Shown in pieces: positions 13,023 through 16,102 of a stretch of 16,102 nt of DNA. Origin of the DNA: an uncultured Hungatella sp. (GTDB lineage Bacteria; Bacillota; Clostridia; Lachnospirales; Lachnospiraceae); assembly GCA_910588505.1 (NCBI GenBank), contig CAJUPQ010000079.1, positions 1-16,102 on the forward strand. Direction: 5' to 3'. Made by a program: the position numbers and the translations under genes. Under the pieces are notes generated by a model. The model did no database searches. It saw nothing but the letters and a program-made list of their open reading frames with translations, and was not told the origin of the DNA. Within the stretch, counting starts at the first letter, position 1. Every line of letters starts with the position of its first letter.

Positions 13023-15851
13023 ATGTCGAGGCAGTACATCAAAATACGTGGAGCCAATGAACACAATCTGAAGAATATATCCCTGGAGATCCCCCGCAAC
13101 GAGCTGGTGGTTCTCACAGGCCTCAGCGGGTCAGGGAAGTCGTCCCTGGCCTTTGACACCATCTACGCGGAGGGGCAGAGGCGGTATATGGAGTCTCTCT
13201 CCTCCTACGCCAGGCAGTTTCTGGGACAGATGGAGAAGCCGGACGTGGAGAGCATAGAGGGACTGTCCCCGGCCATCTCCATTGACCAGAAGTCCACCAA
13301 CCGGAATCCCCGCTCCACCGTGGGCACGGTGACGGAGATCTACGATTACATGCGCCTTCTGTATGCCAGAATCGGGATTCCCCACTGCCCCAAGTGCGGC
13401 AAGGAGATCCGCAAGCAGACCGTGGACCAGATGGTGGACCAGATCATGTCCATGCCGGAGAAGAGCCGCATCCAGCTGCTGGCTCCTGTGGTGCGGGGCC
13501 GCAAGGGAGAACATGTAAAGGTCCTGGACCAGGCCAGGAAAAGCGGCTATGTCCGGGTCCGCATTGACGGCAATCAGTATGAGCTGTCAGAGGAGATCAA
13601 GTTAGACAAGAACATTAAGCATAATATTGAGGTTGTGGTGGACAGGCTTGTGGTCCGGGAGGGCATAGAAAAGCGGCTGACAGACTCCATCGAGAGCACC
13701 ATGGCCCTGGGCGGCGGCCTGATGATCGTGGATGTGGTGGACGGGGAGCCGGTGAACTTCAGCCAGCACTTTGCCTGCCCTGACTGCGGGATCAGCATCG
13801 AGGAGGTAGAGCCCAGAAGCTTCTCCTTCAACAACCCCTTCGGCGCCTGTCCCGACTGCTTCGGCCTGGGGTATAAGATGGAATTTGACGAGAACCTGAT
13901 GATCCCGGACAAGTCCTTAAGCATCACCCAGGGCGCTATCGTGGTCATGGGGTGGCAGTCCTGCGCGGACAAGGGAAGCTTCACCAGGGCCATACTGGAC
14001 GCGTTAAGCGAGGAGTACCATTTCAGCCTTGACACCCCCTTTGAGGACTATCCTATGGAGATCCAGGACCTGATCCTGTGGGGAACCCACGGAAAAGAGG
14101 TAAAGGTCCACTACACAGGGCAGCGGGGCACCGGGGTCTACGACGTGGCCTTTGAGGGGCTGGTGGAGAATGTGGAGCGGCGGTACAAGGAGACCTTCTC
14201 CGAGGCCAGTAAGGCAGAGTACGAGACCTACATGAGGATCACCCCCTGCTCCACCTGCAAAGGGCAGCGCCTGAAAAAAAGCTCCCTGGCAGTGACTGTG
14301 GGGGATTTGAACATCTACCACGCCACCAACATGTCCATTGTAAACTTTCGGGAATTTATCGACGGATTGAAGCTGAGCCCCATGCAGGAGGCCATCGGAG
14401 CCCAGATCCTAAAGGAGATCCGGGCCAGAGTCACCTTCCTCATCGACGTGGGGCTGGAGTATCTGTCCCTGTCCCGGGCCACGGGAACCCTGTCCGGCGG
14501 AGAGGCCCAGAGAATCCGCCTTGCCACTCAGATCGGATCCGGGCTGGTGGGCGTGGCCTACATTCTGGACGAGCCCAGCATTGGTCTTCACCAGAGGGAC
14601 AATGACAAGCTTCTCCAGACCCTCATCCATCTGCGGGACCTGGGCAACAGCGTCCTGGTGGTGGAGCACGACGAGGACACCATGCGGGCGGCGGACTTTA
14701 TTGTGGACATCGGGCCCGGAGCCGGAGAACACGGAGGCCAGGTCATTGCCACGGGAACGGCGGAGGATATTATGAACTGTCCGGAGTCCATCACCGGGGC
14801 TTACCTAAGCAAACGGCTGCAGATTCCCGTTCCCCCGGAGCGGAGGAAGCCGGGAGGCTGGCTCACAGTCAAGGGAGCCGCGGAGAACAACCTGAAAAAT
14901 ATTGAAGTAAAGATTCCCCTGGGCGTCATGACCTGCGTAACCGGAGTGTCCGGCTCCGGAAAAAGCTCCCTGGTCAACGAGATCCTCTACAAGACTCTGG
15001 CCAAGAAGCTGAACCGGGCCAGGACCATTCCGGGGAAATTTAAGAAGATCGACGGCGTGGAGCAGCTGGACAAGATCATTGCCATCGACCAGTCGCCCAT
15101 CGGCCGGACGCCCAGGTCCAACCCGGCCACGTACACAGGCGTGTTTGACATGATAAGAGATCTGTTCGCAGCCACAGTGGACGCCAAGGAGCGGGGCTAT
15201 AAAAAAGGACGCTTCAGCTTTAATGTGAAAGGCGGCCGCTGCGAGGCCTGTTCCGGCGACGGCATCATCAAGATTGAGATGCATTTCCTTCCCGACGTGT
15301 ACGTGCCATGCGAAGTCTGCGGAGGAAAGCGGTACAACCGGGAGACTCTGGAAGTAAAGTACAAAGGCAAGAGCATTTACGACGTTCTGAACATGACAGT
15401 GGAGGAAGCCATGAAGTTCTTTGAGAACGTGCCCTCCATCTACCGGAAGATCTCCACCCTGAACGACGTGGGCCTGTCCTACATCCGGCTGGGGCAGCCG
15501 TCCACAGAGCTGTCGGGAGGCGAGGCCCAGAGGATCAAGCTGGCCACGGAGCTAAGTCGCAGAGGCACGGGAAAGACCATCTATGTGCTGGACGAGCCCA
15601 CCACAGGACTCCACTTCGCGGATGTCCACAAGTTGGTGGACATCCTGCGGAAACTGTCCCAGGGCGGCAATACGGTGGTAGTCATCGAGCACAACCTGGA
15701 TGTGATCAAGACGGCGGACTATATCATCGACATGGGCCCCGAAGGCGGAGACAAGGGAGGAACCGTGGTGACCTGCGGAACTCCCGAGGAGGTAGCCCGG
15801 TGTCCCCAGTCTTACACCGGACAGTATGTGAAGCGGTATCTGGAGAGGTGA
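13023..15851 (+). CDS. uvrA: Excinuclease ABC subunit A (UvrA)
   Basis: A 942-residue damage-recognition ATPase of nucleotide excision repair; a UvrA dimer finds distorted DNA and loads UvrB. It has two ABC ATPase modules. The first shows Walker A GLSGSGKSSLAF (about 33-44), CPKCGKEIRKQ, a zinc module CPDCG...CPDCFGLGY and CSTCKGQRL, then LSGGEAQRIRLATQIG and ILDEPSIGLHQRD. The second shows GVSGSGKSSLVNEIL, the C-terminal zinc finger CEACSGDG...CEVCGGKRYN, LSGGEAQRIKLATELS and VLDEPTTGLHFAD. All are intact and the length is standard. AAGGAG (13008-13013) lies 9 nt before ATG 13023. It is a single-gene unit with its own promoter, a LexA-like box and a terminator. In many Firmicutes uvrB precedes uvrA; it is not in this window. 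GC content returns to the level of the main cluster. Confidence 0.98.
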   Translation: MSRQYIKIRGANEHNLKNISLEIPRNELVVLTGLSGSGKSSLAFDTIYAEGQRRYMESLSSYARQFLGQMEKPDVESIEGLSPAISIDQKSTNRNPRSTVGTVTEIYDYMRLLYARIGIPHCPKCGKEIRKQTVDQMVDQIMSMPEKSRIQLLAPVVRGRKGEHVKVLDQARKSGYVRVRIDGNQYELSEEIKLDKNIKHNIEVVVDRLVVREGIEKRLTDSIESTMALGGGLMIVDVVDGEPVNFSQHFACPDCGISIEEVEPRSFSFNNPFGACPDCFGLGYKMEFDENLMIPDKSLSITQGAIVVMGWQSCADKGSFTRAILDALSEEYHFSLDTPFEDYPMEIQDLILWGTHGKEVKVHYTGQRGTGVYDVAFEGLVENVERRYKETFSEASKAEYETYMRITPCSTCKGQRLKKSSLAVTVGDLNIYHATNMSIVNFREFIDGLKLSPMQEAIGAQILKEIRARVTFLIDVGLEYLSLSRATGTLSGGEAQRIRLATQIGSGLVGVAYILDEPSIGLHQRDNDKLLQTLIHLRDLGNSVLVVEHDEDTMRAADFIVDIGPGAGEHGGQVIATGTAEDIMNCPESITGAYLSKRLQIPVPPERRKPGGWLTVKGAAENNLKNIEVKIPLGVMTCVTGVSGSGKSSLVNEILYKTLAKKLNRARTIPGKFKKIDGVEQLDKIIAIDQSPIGRTPRSNPATYTGVFDMIRDLFAATVDAKERGYKKGRFSFNVKGGRCEACSGDGIIKIEMHFLPDVYVPCEVCGGKRYNRETLEVKYKGKSIYDVLNMTVEEAMKFFENVPSIYRKISTLNDVGLSYIRLGQPSTELSGGEAQRIKLATELSRRGTGKTIYVLDEPTTGLHFADVHKLVDILRKLSQGGNTVVVIEHNLDVIKTADYIIDMGPEGGDKGGTVVTCGTPEEVARCPQSYTGQYVKRYLER

Positions 15852-15888
15852 CGATGACGGGAAAAGACGGATTAAGCGATTAGGCGGG

Positions 15889-15940
15889 TGCCATTTGCCT
15901 GTGGGGAGAAGCTGCGGGCAGATGGCATTTGTTTTAGTTT
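15889..15940 (+). terminator. Rho-independent terminator of uvrA
   Basis: A 13-bp stem pairs TGCCATTTGCCTG (15889-15901) with CGGGCAGATGGCA (15915-15927) using two G-U pairs. The loop is 13 nt, and the T-rich tail TTTGTTTTAGTTT (15928-15940) follows at once. It lies 38 nt after the uvrA stop. Confidence 0.88.
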
Positions 15941-15961
15941 GATATTGGGAGGCGGAAACGG

Positions 15962-16069
15962 ATGTATCTTTTTTTGGCAATGCTCCTTATCATGGCTGGC
16001 ATATGTCTTTTTGTGTCTGCAAACTGGCTGACAAAAAACGGCGCAGCGGTTATAAGTGTGAATCCATAG
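15962..16069 (+). CDS. Possible 35-residue single-pass membrane peptide
   Basis: A short frame from ATG 15962 to TAG 16069 encodes MYLFLAMLLIMAGICLFVSA, a strongly hydrophobic stretch of about 20 residues fit for one membrane helix, followed by a small polar tail NWLTKNGAAVISVNP. A clear ribosome site GGGAGG (15947-15952) stands 9 nt before the ATG. It begins just after the uvrA terminator, so it would need its own promoter or read-through; none is obvious in the 20-odd bases between. It is not recognised as any known family. It could equally be chance, and conservation in relatives would decide. Confidence 0.45.
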   Translation: MYLFLAMLLIMAGICLFVSANWLTKNGAAVISVNP

Positions 16070-16102
16070 CCTGAATTTTGGGCGCACTACCCCCTTGGTG
16101 GA

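Overview
The window looks like chromosomal DNA from a spore-forming Lachnospiraceae bacterium (Clostridium cluster XIVa, possibly Enterocloster or a close relative). This rests on the gene content, the strong AGGAGG-type ribosome sites, the moderately GC-rich coding sequence and the gene order. The genus is an inference; nothing in the window proves it.

Layout. Positions 1-444 are a damaged accessory stretch: small nested palindromes, then a 148-bp palindromic MITE-like element (104-251), then the 3' remnant of a HigA-type antitoxin gene. Positions 523-10083 are a co-directional housekeeping cluster: an Asp23/YqhY-family gene, nusB, xseA, xseB, ispA, dxs, tlyA/yqxC, nadK, argR and recN. The order matches the well-known Bacillus subtilis cluster (yqhY-nusB-folD-xseA-xseB-ispA-dxs-yqxC-ahrC-recN), except that folD is absent and nadK sits between tlyA and argR. 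One sigma-A promoter is visible at the head; stop-to-start gaps are mostly short and xseB/ispA overlap. The genes link transcription antitermination (NusB), DNA repair (exonuclease VII, RecN), isoprenoid synthesis (DXS to IspA), rRNA methylation (TlyA), NADP supply (NadK) and arginine control (ArgR).

Positions 10112-12928 are an AT-richer island inserted straight after recN. It holds the wreck of an Eco57I-like type IIG restriction-modification system. The first enzyme keeps its N-terminal nuclease domain and its C-terminal target-recognition domain but has lost the methylase core. The second, a stand-alone N6-adenine methylase, is cut into pieces by two apparent single-base frameshifts and one larger out-of-frame deletion.

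Positions 12930-15940 are a separate uvrA unit with its own promoter, a LexA (SOS) box-like site and a strong intrinsic terminator. A possible 35-residue membrane peptide gene follows.

No complete new system was found. The most unusual features are in-frame low-complexity or tandem-repeat expansions in or beside core genes (a 36-bp repeat in nadK, a 42-bp repeat before xseA, an inserted tail in tlyA), the MITE that truncates the antitoxin gene, a perfect palindrome over the -10 box of the main promoter, and the layered decay of the restriction-modification island.
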